This document shows positions 10,547 to 21,720 of a stretch of DNA of 64,000 nt, piece after piece. Location: contig NC_134354.1 of NCBI RefSeq assembly GCF_048569485.1, positions 508,954,869-509,018,868 of the forward strand, in the 5' to 3' direction. The translations under genes and the position numbers were made by a program. The stretch comes from Anomaloglossus baeobatrachus. Lineage: Eukaryota; Chordata; Amphibia; Anura; Aromobatidae. Position 1 is the first letter of the stretch. The number at the start of each line of letters is the position of its first letter. The notes beneath the pieces are model-generated. The model had not been told where the DNA came from. It saw nothing but the letters and a program-made list of their open reading frames with translations, and did no database searches.

Positions 10547-13500
10547 ATGTTCAGCATGCTGTTTAGTCCACCATCTGTTCTTCTTATTATCGTCTATTCC
10601 TTTGGAACCTGTACTGCAAATGTGGAAAACAGAACTCACCCCTGCACAATAACAGAAAAGAACACATCACTGATTTTTGATTGTCAATTACGACACTTAA
10701 AATCTGTTCCATCTTCAATCAACTACTCAACTGATTCTGTGAAGTTACTGTTGTGCAACAATCGCATACAAACTGTACAAAAATATGCTTTCCAGAAATG
10801 GACTAATTTAACAAAATTGGATTTAAGCTTCAATTCTTATCAAAGAAACTGCGACACAGTGGGCACAATTCTTTCTATAGATGAGGAAGCTTTTGTCAAC
10901 CAGACAAAGCTTGAAGAATTGATTATCAATAGCAATAATTTGCCTTCGATACCAACTAAACTGCCTGTTTCATTGCGTATCTTATGCTTACAATTTAATA
11001 GAATTGTTTCAGTCAGCAGTGAGAATTTCTCAGAAATAAAAAAACTGAAGGCACTATATCTGGATCACAACTGTTATTATGGTAATAACTGCTCTGAAAA
11101 ATTGGACATTCAAGAAGGAGCATTTATTCAGCTGCAAAAATTAACCACCTTGTCTCTATCATTTAACAACTTAAAAATGGTTCCTCCAGAATTACCCCCA
11201 TCCTTAACAGCGCTGTATTTGAAAAATAATTTAATAAGCACCATTGGAAAAGAGGACTTTATGAATCTAAGTAATTTAGAAATTCTTCATCTGAGTGGTA
11301 ATTGTGCAAGATGCTTTAATGCACCATTTCCCTGCAAACCCTGTGTTGGAAAGTCGTCATTACAGATACACCCTAAGGCATTTCAGTTCCTTAAAAACTT
11401 GGTGGAGCTTAACCTCGGTAATACTTCTCTGAAATCAGTTTCCCGAATTTGGTTTCAAAACTTAACACAACTGAAAATTTTGAACTTAGAAAAAAATTAT
11501 TTGGTAAGAGAAATAGGATCAGGTGATTTTTTACTTAGTTTATCTTCTCTTCAAAAACTCGATTTATCTTTCAATTATGAGAGAAGAACTTATTACCAGT
11601 ATTTGAATCTTTCAGACAATTTTTCCAAACTATTGTCCCTCCAAGAATTACATTTGCAAGGTTATGTTTTTCAAAAACTTACCAACATAACATTGGCCCC
11701 ATTAGTAAAATTATCAGCACTGAATACATTAAACTTTGGAACAAACTTTATTAAGCAAGTTAATTTGAAGGTGTTTCATAATTTTCAAAATTTAAAACTG
11801 ATATACTTGTCTGAAAACCGAATCACTCCATATATTCCATTAACATATCAAAATGAACATTTTGAAAAAAATCTAAAATTTAATAGACATTACAACTATG
11901 ATGATTCCTCATACAATACATTAGATAATTCAATTGATTACTCTTTAGTCAATAATAGGTGGTCTGACCAAGTCATCAATCCTATGTGTATTTTATATGG
12001 AAAAACATTAGATCTTAGCTACAATACTATGTTTTTTATTGCTACTAAAGAATTTAATTTCTTATCAGACATAGTATGTTTAAATCTGTCCCATAATAGC
12101 ATTGATCAAAATTTAAATGGGACAGAGTTTGCTAACATGCCAAATCTATCATACTTGGATTTATCTTACAATAAATTAGATTTTGATTCCTCTACTGCAT
12201 TTATAGAATTGTCAAAACTACAAGTGTTAGATTTAAGTTACAATGCTAAGTATTTTATAGTTGAAGGTGTAACTCATGACTTAAATTTTATTGGTAATCT
12301 CCATAGTCTAAAAGTGCTAAATATGAGTTGGAATAAAATCTCAACTCTAACTGAATTCCACATTAATAATAGTAGTATAGAGGAATTAAGGTTTTCTGGG
12401 AACAATTTAAATATCATGTGGGGAAAATGTGATCAATTTTATAAGTTTATTTTTAAGAATTTTTCAAGTCTTAAAATTCTAGATATATCTTTTAATGATC
12501 TTGAACAGCTTCCTGATTTAATAATTGACAATTTACCTTCAACTCTAACACAACTATATTTAAACAACAACAGATTAGAATTATGGAAGTGGAATACATT
12601 GAAACACTTTACAAATCTAACATTTCTTGATCTTAGCGATAACATGCTGATAGCAATTGAGACTAACTTGTTCAGTTACACATCATCCTTGCAAAAACTT
12701 TTGCTACGCAATAATCTGATTTCAGAATTGTCAGCTTCCTTTCTTTATAAAGCCACAAGTCTTACTGAGCTTGACTTAAGCAACAACCAAATCCAATCAA
12801 TAAACAAATCAGTATTTTTGGCAGGAAATGATAACTTTTTGAAAGTTCTGTGGTTGGAAGGAAATCCATTTGACTGTACCTGTGAAATTATTGATTTTTT
12901 ACAGTGGATAACTAACAACAATGTCGTAATACCACTATTGGCCACTGATGTCACTTGTGCTTCCTCTGATTTCTCGAGAAAGAAAAGTATCATATATTTT
13001 GATGTACATGCTTGTAGTTCAGATGCTATTTCGATGATGCTTTGTTTTTTGTCATTTTTAATAATTGTTCTCATTATGGCATTACCAGTTCTAAAACATT
13101 TGTTTTATTGGGACCTATGGTATATATATCACTGGTGCATGGCAAAGCTGAAACCAAACAAAATTGTTTTTTCAGAAACCCTTTATGATGCATTTATCAC
13201 TTATGATGACAAAGATTCTGATGTCAGTGACTGGGTTTACAATGATCTATGCCATCAGCTGGAAGAAAAAGGGGACAGACACATATTTCTCTGCTTAGAA
13301 GAAAGGGACTGGGAGCCAGGGAAAGCTGTCATTGACAATATTGCGCAGAGTATCAATCAGAGCAAAAAGACAGTGTTTGTGCTTACAAAAAAATATGTAA
13401 AAAGTGGAAAGTTCCGAACAGCTTTCTACTTGGCAATGCAAAAACTGATGGATGAGAATATGGATGTAATCGTCATTGTACTGTTACAGCCTGTACTGCA

Positions 13501-13669
13501 AAATTCCCAGTACCTGCGACTAAGAAAGAAAATTTGTGCAAGCTCAATTTTGGAGTGGCCTACAAATCCACATGCTAAGCATTTATTTTGGCAAAAAATG
13601 AAAAATGTATTGTTAACAGAAAATAGCAGCAGATACAATAACTTATACACCAATCCTGTAACAATTTAG
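10547..13669 (+). CDS. TLR8: Toll-like receptor 8
   Basis: Endosomal pattern-recognition receptor that senses single-stranded RNA breakdown products and signals through MyD88. The uninterrupted frame gives about 1,040 residues (human TLR8 is 1,041). Order: signal peptide (about 1-25), leucine-rich-repeat ectodomain with LRRNT, a Z-loop at about 430-475, an LRRCT cysteine cluster (NPFDCTCEI, about 773), one membrane helix (about 826-848) and a TIR domain (about 878-1,025) with YDAFITYD, LCLEERDWEPG and FW boxes. The cysteine-rich CARCFNAPFPCKPC insert and the RYNN C-terminal motif fit TLR8 better than TLR7. Residues matching human ligand-site positions F346, Y348, G376, V378, F405, D543 and T574 appear kept (frog 342, 344, 372, 374, 410, 545, 576). 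The Z-loop lacks the polybasic furin-type site of human TLR8. Start chosen at the first ATG after the acceptor. Amphibians can carry more than one TLR8, so the paralog is unresolved. Confidence 0.96.
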   Translation: MFSMLFSPPSVLLIIVYSFGTCTANVENRTHPCTITEKNTSLIFDCQLRHLKSVPSSINYSTDSVKLLLCNNRIQTVQKYAFQKWTNLTKLDLSFNSYQRNCDTVGTILSIDEEAFVNQTKLEELIINSNNLPSIPTKLPVSLRILCLQFNRIVSVSSENFSEIKKLKALYLDHNCYYGNNCSEKLDIQEGAFIQLQKLTTLSLSFNNLKMVPPELPPSLTALYLKNNLISTIGKEDFMNLSNLEILHLSGNCARCFNAPFPCKPCVGKSSLQIHPKAFQFLKNLVELNLGNTSLKSVSRIWFQNLTQLKILNLEKNYLVREIGSGDFLLSLSSLQKLDLSFNYERRTYYQYLNLSDNFSKLLSLQELHLQGYVFQKLTNITLAPLVKLSALNTLNFGTNFIKQVNLKVFHNFQNLKLIYLSENRITPYIPLTYQNEHFEKNLKFNRHYNYDDSSYNTLDNSIDYSLVNNRWSDQVINPMCILYGKTLDLSYNTMFFIATKEFNFLSDIVCLNLSHNSIDQNLNGTEFANMPNLSYLDLSYNKLDFDSSTAFIELSKLQVLDLSYNAKYFIVEGVTHDLNFIGNLHSLKVLNMSWNKISTLTEFHINNSSIEELRFSGNNLNIMWGKCDQFYKFIFKNFSSLKILDISFNDLEQLPDLIIDNLPSTLTQLYLNNNRLELWKWNTLKHFTNLTFLDLSDNMLIAIETNLFSYTSSLQKLLLRNNLISELSASFLYKATSLTELDLSNNQIQSINKSVFLAGNDNFLKVLWLEGNPFDCTCEIIDFLQWITNNNVVIPLLATDVTCASSDFSRKKSIIYFDVHACSSDAISMMLCFLSFLIIVLIMALPVLKHLFYWDLWYIYHWCMAKLKPNKIVFSETLYDAFITYDDKDSDVSDWVYNDLCHQLEEKGDRHIFLCLEERDWEPGKAVIDNIAQSINQSKKTVFVLTKKYVKSGKFRTAFYLAMQKLMDENMDVIVIVLLQPVLQNSQYLRLRKKICASSILEWPTNPHAKHLFWQKMKNVLLTENSSRYNNLYTNPVTI

Positions 13670-13832
13670 CAGCATATAGAATATATGAAATGCGGTAGCT
13701 TATTATTTAAAATTATCATATTTTTACATCTATTATAAATAGAATATATCATGTTTGGGTCAAAATATGTTATTGCTGCAATTCTGCATAAAAAAATGCT
13801 GTACATTTTTTTTTCAGTAAAAAGCTAATGTA

Positions 13833-13838
13833 AATAAA
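13833..13838 (+). terminator. Poly(A) signal AATAAA for TLR8
   Basis: A canonical AATAAA lies 164 bases after the TLR8 stop codon in AT-rich sequence, with no closer canonical signal. A short 3' UTR ending about 13,855 is plausible. Confidence 0.6.
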
Positions 13839-13923
13839 TGATCCCACATAGGCACTACTTACACCCAGTGAATAATCCTATTAAACAGCTGAATGAAGAG
13901 CTGCAAAACTGTTTTCTATCATA

Positions 13924-14504
13924 AACAATTAAGTAAGATCCGGCACTCAAACTTGTAGAATTTGCAAAAAGAAACTTTTTTTATTATTTTTTTATTATTT
14001 TTTTGACAGGCGTAGTATTCTGTGTGACAATCAATATTCAATAACCTTTCGGTCATATATGACCTTTTTCACATCAATTCACACAGGCTGCCTGTGTCAG
14101 GGGTCTCTCCACTGATAAGCGTACTATTCTGCTATGCTGCCACTCAGGTCCTCTTTGGAATGCGTAATGCGTAATGCGTCATTCATGCGTAATGAATCAT
14201 ACCATTACGCATACCAAAGAGGACCTGAGTGGCAGCATAGCAGAATAGCACGCTTATCAGTGGAGAGACCCCTGACACAGGCAGCCTGTGTGAAATGATG
14301 TGAAAAAGGTCATATATGACCGAAACGTTATTGAATATTGATTGTCACACAGAATACTACGCCTGTCAAAAAAATAATAAAGAAAAATTTCTTTTTGCAA
14401 ATTCTACAAGTTTGAGTGCCGGATCTTACTTAATTGTTTATGGAGTTGGACCCTATCTGAGTACCAACAAGGTTTATAAGGATTGCCGTATTTGTAACCA
14501 GAAT
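13924..14504. mobile_element. Fold-back retroelement, probably Penelope-derived
   Basis: A large hairpin: 13,924-14,160 and 14,214-14,442 are nearly identical inverted arms of about 230 bp, followed by a short unpaired tail. The whole is bounded by 14-bp direct repeats (tgttttctatcata at 13,910-13,923 and 14,505-14,518), which indicates target-primed insertion. Each arm holds a ggtcatatatgacc palindrome next to gaaacg, a layout seen in Penelope-like terminal repeats. There is no coding region. It sits about 250 bases past the TLR8 stop. Confidence 0.7.
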
Positions 14505-14530
14505 TGTTTTCTATCATAGTTATCACTAAG

Positions 14531-15522
14531 AATGATCGAATTGCTGAAATTTTAATTTAACCATGAAATTTGGGACGCATTGAATTTATTTGATGGGACT
14601 CAAAGTTGTTTTTATTATGCTAGGTAAAAATGATAGGAATATACTGGATATAAATAATTTGATAAGCTCTAAAAAATATATTCACCAAGCCGACACCAGT
14701 CCTGCAGCACAGCCCCGATCTTATCTGGTTGGCTTCTAATGTATGGTCACAGGTGTGGTCCCTACAAAAGCACCTTATCTATTGGCGCTTACTAAGGCCG
14801 GCGTCACATGGGAAGATCTAACGTGCGATCGCACGAGCCATCGTACCCGCCCCCGTTGTTTGTGCGTCACGGGCAATTAGTTGCCCGTGGTGCACAAAGT
14901 CGTTAAACCCCCGTCACACGCACTTTCCTCCCGGACGACGTCGCTGTGGGTGGCGAACATCCACTTCCTGAAGGGGGAGGGATGTTCGGCATCACAGCGA
15001 CATCACACAGCGGCCGGCCAATAGAAGCGGAGGGGTGGAGATGAGTGGTATGTAACATCCCGCCCACCTCCTCCCTTCCGCATTGCCGGCGGGATGCAGG
15101 TAAGCTCTGTTCGTCGTTCCCGGGGTGTCACACAGAGCGACATGTGCTGCCTCGGGAACGATGAACAATCGGCGCGCAGAAGGAGGAACGATTTTATGAA
15201 AATGAACGACGTGTCAACGAGCAACGATAAGGTGAGTATTTTTGCTCGTTAACAGTCGCTCGTAGCTGTCACACGCTACGATATGTCAAACAATGCCGGA
15301 TGTGCGTCAGTAACGACGTTACCCTGACGACATATCGCACGATATATCATAGCGTGTGACGCCGGCATAATACTCATGTCATCATGATATCAAGCAGAAG
15401 TGCTGAAGATGCCTTTGGTGGGACTGCCCTAGTGACTGGATAAAGGAAATCACCATACCCAGTGGACCAGCATGGCAGGAAAGGTGAATATAGCTTTTTA
15501 GTTTTGTAAACTATTCATGTCC
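14531..15522 (-). repeat. Composite repeat, copy 2 (inverted relative to copy 1)
   Basis: Inverted, diverged copy of 4,333-5,310: the outer parts (14,531-14,794 and 15,369-15,522) match the outer parts of copy 1, and a MITE occupies the same internal site in the same relative orientation. The pair brackets TLR8, with about 9.2 kb between the copies. Confidence 0.7.
14795..15368. mobile_element. Palindromic Harbinger-like MITE, copy 5, in composite repeat
   Basis: Inverted ends aggccggcgtcacatg and atgccggcgtcacac, with the family's CpG-rich interior. It occupies the same position in its composite repeat as MITE copy 4. Confidence 0.75.
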
Positions 15523-15680
15523 GGCAGTCTTTTTGCTGGATTCACCCAGACTGAAACACAAAAATCTCAATTTCATGTTAAATTAAAGAAAAATTTGATT
15601 AGCTTCAAATAGATTCACTCATCTCTTTGTGTTACTCATCTGCAGTCACACATAGCTCTGACAGATTTCTAGGACTCTAA

Positions 15681-16025
15681 AGGCCACTTTACATGCAGCA
15701 ACATCGCTAGCGATGTCGCTGCCGATCACACCCGCCCCCGTCGTTTATGCGTCACGGGCAAATCGCTGCCCGTGGCGCACAATATCGCAAGGCCCCGTCA
15801 CACGGACTTGTCTTCCTAGCGACGTCACAGCCTCTTTTCTAATGGGGCGGTTCGTGCGGCGTCACAGCAACGTCACATGGCCGGCGTTCAATAGAAGCGG
15901 AGGGGTGGAGAGCAGCCGCATGATAGTCACGCCCATCTCGTTGCTGGAGGATGCAGGTACGGTTTTGTTCGACGTTCCTGGTGTGTCACACATAGCGATG
16001 TGTGCTGCCTCAGGAATGACCAACA
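15681..16025. mobile_element. Palindromic Harbinger-like MITE, copy 6, right end missing
   Basis: Starts with aggccactttacatgc after TAA and carries the family interior up to about 16,025. There it stops at the central palindrome and passes directly into a minisatellite, so the right half was lost or replaced. Confidence 0.7.
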
Positions 16026-16029
16026 ACCT

Positions 16030-16330
16030 GTGTACTCCTCTGTATAATATCCCCCTCACACACTGCCCCCTATATACTATCCCCCCAAATACACTGCCCC
16101 TCTGTATAATATGCTCTCACGTACGCTGCCCTTCTGTATACTATCGCCCCACACAAGCCGCCCCCTTTATAATATCTTCCCACATATACTGCCCCTCTGT
16201 ATATCGCTCCACACACACTGCCTCTCTGTATAATATTCCCTACACAAACTGCCCCTTTGTATCATATCCCCCCATACACGCACCGCCCCTCTGTATAATA
16301 TCCCCACATAGATACTGCTCCTCTCAACAC
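16030..16330. repeat. Minisatellite, ~30-bp unit (cctctgtataatatcccc)
   Basis: About nine to ten imperfect head-to-tail copies of a roughly 30-bp unit containing ctgtataatatccccccaca and actgcccct. Open frames through it are artefacts of the repeat. Confidence 0.85.
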
Positions 16331-16773
16331 TTTGTTAAGAAAGAAGTAGTGGGCATCACAGTGTAATAAATAGAAATAAAGGGAGAGGTGCTAGCAAAAA
16401 CTATGCAAAAAAATGATTTGTAACATGAGAGGAAAAAAGCAGCATAGTAAAAATTTGCAAACCCAACTACTTATGTATAATCATGGTTTTAAATTATACA
16501 AAACATATAAGGCGAACAAAAACAGGTTAAAAATATGATTGACAATAGAAAAAGAATGGATGAAATAAGGGGATGGACATAATAATGCTGTACTTATCAC
16601 CAATGTAGTATCAGGGCACTGATAGAATGCACAATACGTACAACAAGGCAGTGCCTGCAGATAAATTATATAATATCCCAAAACACACAATACCTGGCTG
16701 TGGAGCCTCACCTTAATGATAATGTGGCAGTAAGTCAATAGAGGGTAGGTTTTTAACCCTTGTTTTTGCTAGC

Positions 16774-16776
<3 letters not shown>
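16331..16776. other. No gene recognised
   Basis: AT-rich, non-coding. A tgctagcaaaaa motif near the left side and its complement near 16,760 form a weak inverted pair, perhaps the ends of an old element. Confidence 0.35.
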
Positions 16777-16818
<42 letters not shown>

Positions 16819-16863
16819 TGTAGCAATAAAAGCCAAGCATATATATACAATATATATATTTGT

Positions 16864-16930
<67 letters not shown>
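16777..16930. repeat. TA microsatellites
   Basis: Two long (TA)n tracts (16,777-16,813 and 16,866-16,929) separated by about 50 unique bases. Confidence 0.95.
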
Positions 16931-16934
<4 letters not shown>

Positions 16935-16935
<1 letters not shown>

Positions 16936-17190
16936 ACATCACCCTCCTGATATATATCCCCATCCTGGGCCCCTCCTGGTATATATACCCTCCTTCTGGT
17001 ATATACTGTGTTTATCCTTCCTGGCATATACTGTATGTGTCCATCATGGGCCCTTCCTGGTATGTATGTCCCCCTCCTGGGCCCATGCTGGTATATACTG
17101 TATGTCCTTATCCTGATTTATTTGTCCCCTTCCTAGTATATATGTCCTACTCCTGCTATATATGTCCCCTTTCTTGGCCGCTCCTGGAAG
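16935..17190. repeat. Minisatellite of the cctggtatatatgtcccc family, locus 1
   Basis: Imperfect tandem units of roughly 30 bp built from cctggtatatatgtcccc and cctgggccc. The same motif forms a second array at 37,775-38,255. Confidence 0.85.
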
Positions 17191-17439
17191 ACATGTCAAG
17201 GTCAAAATGAGAACAGAGAGAAATTGAATTGAAATGTGAAATGCTGTAAATAGCTAAAATGTATAATTCTGTAACCATGTGTAATATATGTGCAACAATA
17301 AATTTGTCCAAGAAATTACCTTGTCTTTATATTCTCTCTGTCTTATATGTCTTATCACAAACATGTGTATAACCATAACACCAAATTTAACATATCTGCT
17401 CAACATTCCCACCTGCCCACCTGTAACCTTGTAACACTA
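17191..17439. other. Flank or 5' terminal region of the Ngaro element
   Basis: Non-coding sequence just before the Ngaro gag-like region. It could be the 5' terminal repeat of that element, but I could not match it to a 3' counterpart. Confidence 0.3.
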
Positions 17440-20400
17440 ATGAGACATGACTCCGAGGAGCGAAAATGGCAAATAGGAAGAAGCAGGTCTTGGATGGCAG
17501 TGCCCACGCGGTGGCTCAGGAGAGTGGCTGTGGTATAGGAGGTGCATTGGGTGCGTCTTCTGGACCCGGAGCAGTGGAAGACAGTTCCAGCGAGGAGGAG
17601 GAGGGAGCCTTAACTTTGGGAGAAGATTCGGACGTGCAGATGGCGGAGCATGGTGTGGCACCTATTCCAGGATATGCCGAATAGCGGTCGGGTGAGATAG
17701 CCGTGGATTCAGTGGTGTTGGCGCTGTCGGTGGTGTGGGGTAGTTGTCTTGGGGGGTGGGTGCGGATACAGCAGTGCCAGAGGAGATGGTAGTTCTGAGT
17801 CAATTACTGGGGCTCTTGCAGAGTCTGGTGGCAGCTAATGCGGTCGCAGGGGGGGCACAGGCGCTGTCGGCAGCGTGGACGAGAGTGGCGGCGGATGGCG
17901 CAGCATCAGCAAGCAGAGAGAAGGCGTCTGAGGTGGTAGGGGCGAGTGACACGATAGAGGTGGCAGGGGGTGCGAAAGAAAAAGAGAAGGAGAAGGAAAA
18001 GGAGGATAAGGTGGTGCGTCTAGATGAAAGGGCCAAGAGTGAGGTGTATGTGTGCTTCGAGGGCCTGCTGGGGGCTTGCTTTAAGAAGGCGGTGAGGGAT
18101 AATATTTGGAAAGGGGAGTATGTGGAAATATTTTCTCTGCTGCCTCTGGAAAAGTTTAATTTACTGTAGATAAGGTCAAGCCGAGTGACTTCAAGAAGGA
18201 GAGGGAGGAGGAAGAAAAGCACTGTTATAGGCTCATTCCTTGTACATTTGCAAACTGGCTGCAGGCATTTGCGATTTTGTTATTGGGGAGAAGGAACCGG
18301 AGCATTGTTCGGCATTATTCGGTTACATGGATGCCATAGGCGAAGCTTATAGGATGTACGGTGGTTTAGCTTGGCTGCGGTACGATGAGCAATTTAGGCA
18401 GAGGAAGGCTTTGCGGGCAGGCATGCGGTGGGATCATAAGGACATGTCCTTATTGATGCGGTTGATGGCGCCTCCTAGTCAGCCCTTTCATGGGGGAGTC
18501 AGGGGATAGGGAGTCGGGGCCTCGGCGAATTAGAATAAGGGATTTTGTTGGCAGTATAATGAAGGGCAGTGAAAATTTGAAGCGGCCTGTCATTTTAAAC
18601 ATGAGTGCTCAGGCTGCAAAGGAGGACATAGTCTGGCCAAGAGTTTCATGAAGGGGAGAGGAAAAGGCGGGGATGGGGCTGGAAAAAGGGAACACGCTGG
18701 TGAAAATAGAGGCGATGAGGCCGTTTTTAAACAGGTACCTGGATGGTGAAGCGGTGTCCCTTTTGTGGTTTCGTTTTTCCCACGGTTTTCACATCCCATC
18801 GGTTGTCGGTTCGTCTTTGCCGCCTTATCGGAATTTACCCTCTGCAAGGGAGAATCCGGCTGTTGTGGGTGAAAAATTGGGTACGGAAGTTGAATTGGGC
18901 AGGATGGGCGGATGATTCGAGGTTCTGCCATGTCACAATATGGTTGTTTCTCCGTTAGGGGTAGTGCCAAAAAAGGAGCCGAATAAATTTCAGCTTATTC
19001 ATCATTGATCTTACCCAGAAGGGTCATTGGTGAATGACAGCATTAGGCCGGAATTGTTGGCGGTGTATTATGTATCGTTTGACAGAGCTCTGGATTTGGT
19101 TAAGGCAGCTGGTCATGGAGCGTTAATGGCAAAGGCGGACGTGGAGGCGGTTTTTAGGTTGTTGTCGGTTCACTCAGCCAGCATTTATTATGTTGTTGGT
19201 GGAATGGGAATTAATATGTAGATCGCTGTTTACCAATGGGCTGTTCGATTTCTTGTTCATACTTCGAAGCATTTAGCTTGTTTGTTGAGTGGGTTGTACG
19301 GGGTGTGTCTGGGTTGACATCTATCATTCATTATTTGGATGATTTCTTCTGTGTCGGGCCAGCGGGTTCGATGGTTTATGCGGGATTGTTGTTTTCGTTG
19401 CAGAAAGTGGCGGACTGCTTTGGTATCCCTTTGGCCCGGGAAAAAACGGAGGGTCCAGTGTCGGTGATGCGGTTTTTAGGGATAGAGATTAATTCTATGG
19501 CCATGGAGTGTAGACTTCCGGAGGAGAAGGTTTTGGACTTAAGGGCCGTGGTACAGGCAGTGAAATCGGCAAAGAAGGTAGGGCTTAAAGTGGTGCAGTC
19601 TTTTCTGGGGAAGCTGAATTTTGCGTGCAGAATTATGCCGATGGGGCGCGTGTTTGCTAGGCGGTTGGCGATGGCTACAGTAGGTGTGAAGTCATCAGCT
19701 CATTTTGTACAGGTCACGAGGGAGATCAAGGAGGATCATGTGGGACATTTTCCTGCGACAGTTTAATGGCCGTGCGCTGTGGTTGGATAAGATTATACCA
19801 AACGGAGCATTGAAGCTGTATACAGATGCAGCTGGGTCGGTAGTTTTTGGAGCAATTTTTCAAGGTCATTGGTGCGTGGGGAATGGCCAGAAGAGTGACG
19901 TAAGGACGGCTTGGTCAGAAACGCTGAATGGGAAGCGTTGTTGGGGACTATGTTTGAGGAAGGGCAGGAAGATCATTTGGTGGCATTGCTAGCATTGGTG
20001 AGTAATGATTTTATGGTCGGTTGGTCAGCATCGGCAGTGGCTCTTAGGGTGGCGGCTGTGGCTTTCTGGTTGAAGGTTTGAGGCGAGCGGGATGTTTCGC
20101 AGCATTTCCGTGGGCAGCAGGCCTTGAAGGGTTTTTGCAAGGGTGCGATGGGGCAGGACACAAGGCGGCCGATATCCTTTGATTTTCTAAAGCGGCTGGT
20201 GATCGGCTTGCGGTTGATATGTTCATCTGTTTATGAGCAGGTTCTTTTCTAGACAGCTTTTGTGCTATCCTTTTATGGGGCTTTTCAGATATGGGAGTAG
20301 GTTAGTCTGTCTAAGGTTAGAGGTGGTGGTTTGTTGTCAGAGGATGTGTCTGCAGCAAGACAGAGGGTTGAGTGCCGGCTTCATCACTCTAAGATGGACC

Positions 20401-21720
20401 AGATCGGTTGTGGAAGTTTGGTGGTGTTGTATGCAGTTTCGGGTGAAGAGTTATGCCCGATACAGGTGGTGGGTAAGTTTTTTAACCATTCGGGGAGGCC
20501 GCCCAGGTCCGTTACTGTGTCATGAGAATGGGTCCTTTTTGTCGCGGTATCAATTTGTGGCAGTGCTGCGGAATTGCTTGCGGTGAGAGGGGAGCTCCCG
20601 GAGGACTACGGGTCGCACTCCTTCAAAATTGGGGCAGCTACGGAGGCTTCTCGGCGGGGTCTCAGTGACGAGGTGGTGAGAAGTCCTCCCGTGTTCGTCG
20701 TTACCTTCAGCCTCAGCTGTTATCGCAATAAGAACGTCGGGGTATTTGACATTAAGGGAGTAGTACATGTTATAGTTGGTGAAACTGGTTAGTGTTTTTC
20801 TGTCTGCTTAACCTGCTTTTGTTTTGTTGTAGGGGTGTGCCTAATTTGGATATTAGGGCACTCATTCGTTTTCTGGGGGGCTCGTCGGGCAGAGGCTCGC
20901 CTGAATGGTCACCAGCTGGGACTGGACAGGTCGATGGCATTGGTTTAGTGGATCGGTGTACGCGGAATGGAGTGGAGCAGGGTATTGCCAGAGTTTACGT
21001 ATTATTGCAGAGTGGACAAACCCCCTGATGTGGTAGTGCTGCATGTGGGAGGCAACGATTTTGGGAGTTCGGGCATCTCGGGAGTTAATTAGGGATATGA
21101 AGATTGATTTATTGCGCTTATGGAGGATGTACCCGGGCTTAATCGTGGTGTGGTCTGATATCGTGGCCAGGTTGGTGTGGAGAGGGGCCCGTTCTGTGAA
21201 CAGGATTAATCAAATCAGGGCAAAGGTGAACAGGGTGGTGGCACAATTTGTGAAGAAGAATGGGGGTATTGCAGTGAGCCACAAAGAGTTGGAGTCACCG
21301 GGTTGGCAGTTTCGGAGAGGTGATGGTGTGCATCTCAACGATATTGGTTCTGATTTGTGGGCACTGGGTTTGCGTGAAGGTGTGGAGCGAGCTTTGGGTG
21401 TGTGGCGGGTCCAGCCCACGTAAGGAGTCACGTGCCCTGTACTGTGGCAGGGGTAGGTCTGGTCCAGAGGCGGTTTGAAGGGAATGGTAACTGGACCGAG
21501 AGACACTGTCTTGGTATGGTAGCTCCGGGTTCCAGGATGTTGCAGGCATGGGGTTCTGCAAAGTTTGGGGGTATTAATCCATGGGTGATTAATGCCTCAT
21601 CTCTGGGTCGGTGTGTTGCGGCCAGGGATATTGGGGTGAGAAGTAGTTCCTGGACTGGGCCTACCCAAAGTTATATTTACTGTGAATGGGTGCTTGTTTG
21701 GCTGACTGTATATTTTAATT
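17440..21720 (+). mobile_element. Ngaro (DIRS order, tyrosine-recombinase) retroelement, old and broken
   Basis: Parts in order on the + strand: a gag-like region (about 17,466-18,700) with acidic and glutamate/lysine-rich tracts and a cysteine-rich patch; reverse transcriptase (about 18,950-19,650, HYLDDFF box); RNase H (about 19,790-19,900, LYTDAAGSVVFGA); a tyrosine recombinase (about 20,330-20,700, SHSFKIGAATEAS); and an SGNH-hydrolase-like domain (about 20,840-21,420, HVGGNDFG and DGVHLNDIG). Use of a tyrosine recombinase in place of an integrase, with a C-terminal SGNH domain, is the Ngaro signature. The copy is broken in several places and is a fossil, older than the Gmr1-like element at 57-62 kb. 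Its end repeats could not be defined. Confidence 0.85.

Noticed and set aside
10547-13669. TLR7 as the identity of the receptor
   Set aside because: The cysteine-rich insert, the GVTHDLNFI segment and the RYNN C-terminus agree better with TLR8; TLR7 sequences I recall differ at these points.
14290-14330. Active hammerhead ribozyme in the hairpin near 14.3 kb
   Set aside because: The stem and GAAACG are present, but the CTGATGA box next to the stem is not. It is only a structural echo.
15713-16366. A 217-residue open frame
   Set aside because: It joins a MITE half to a minisatellite; the peptide is Pro/Cys/Tyr-rich repeat with no protein similarity that I recognise.
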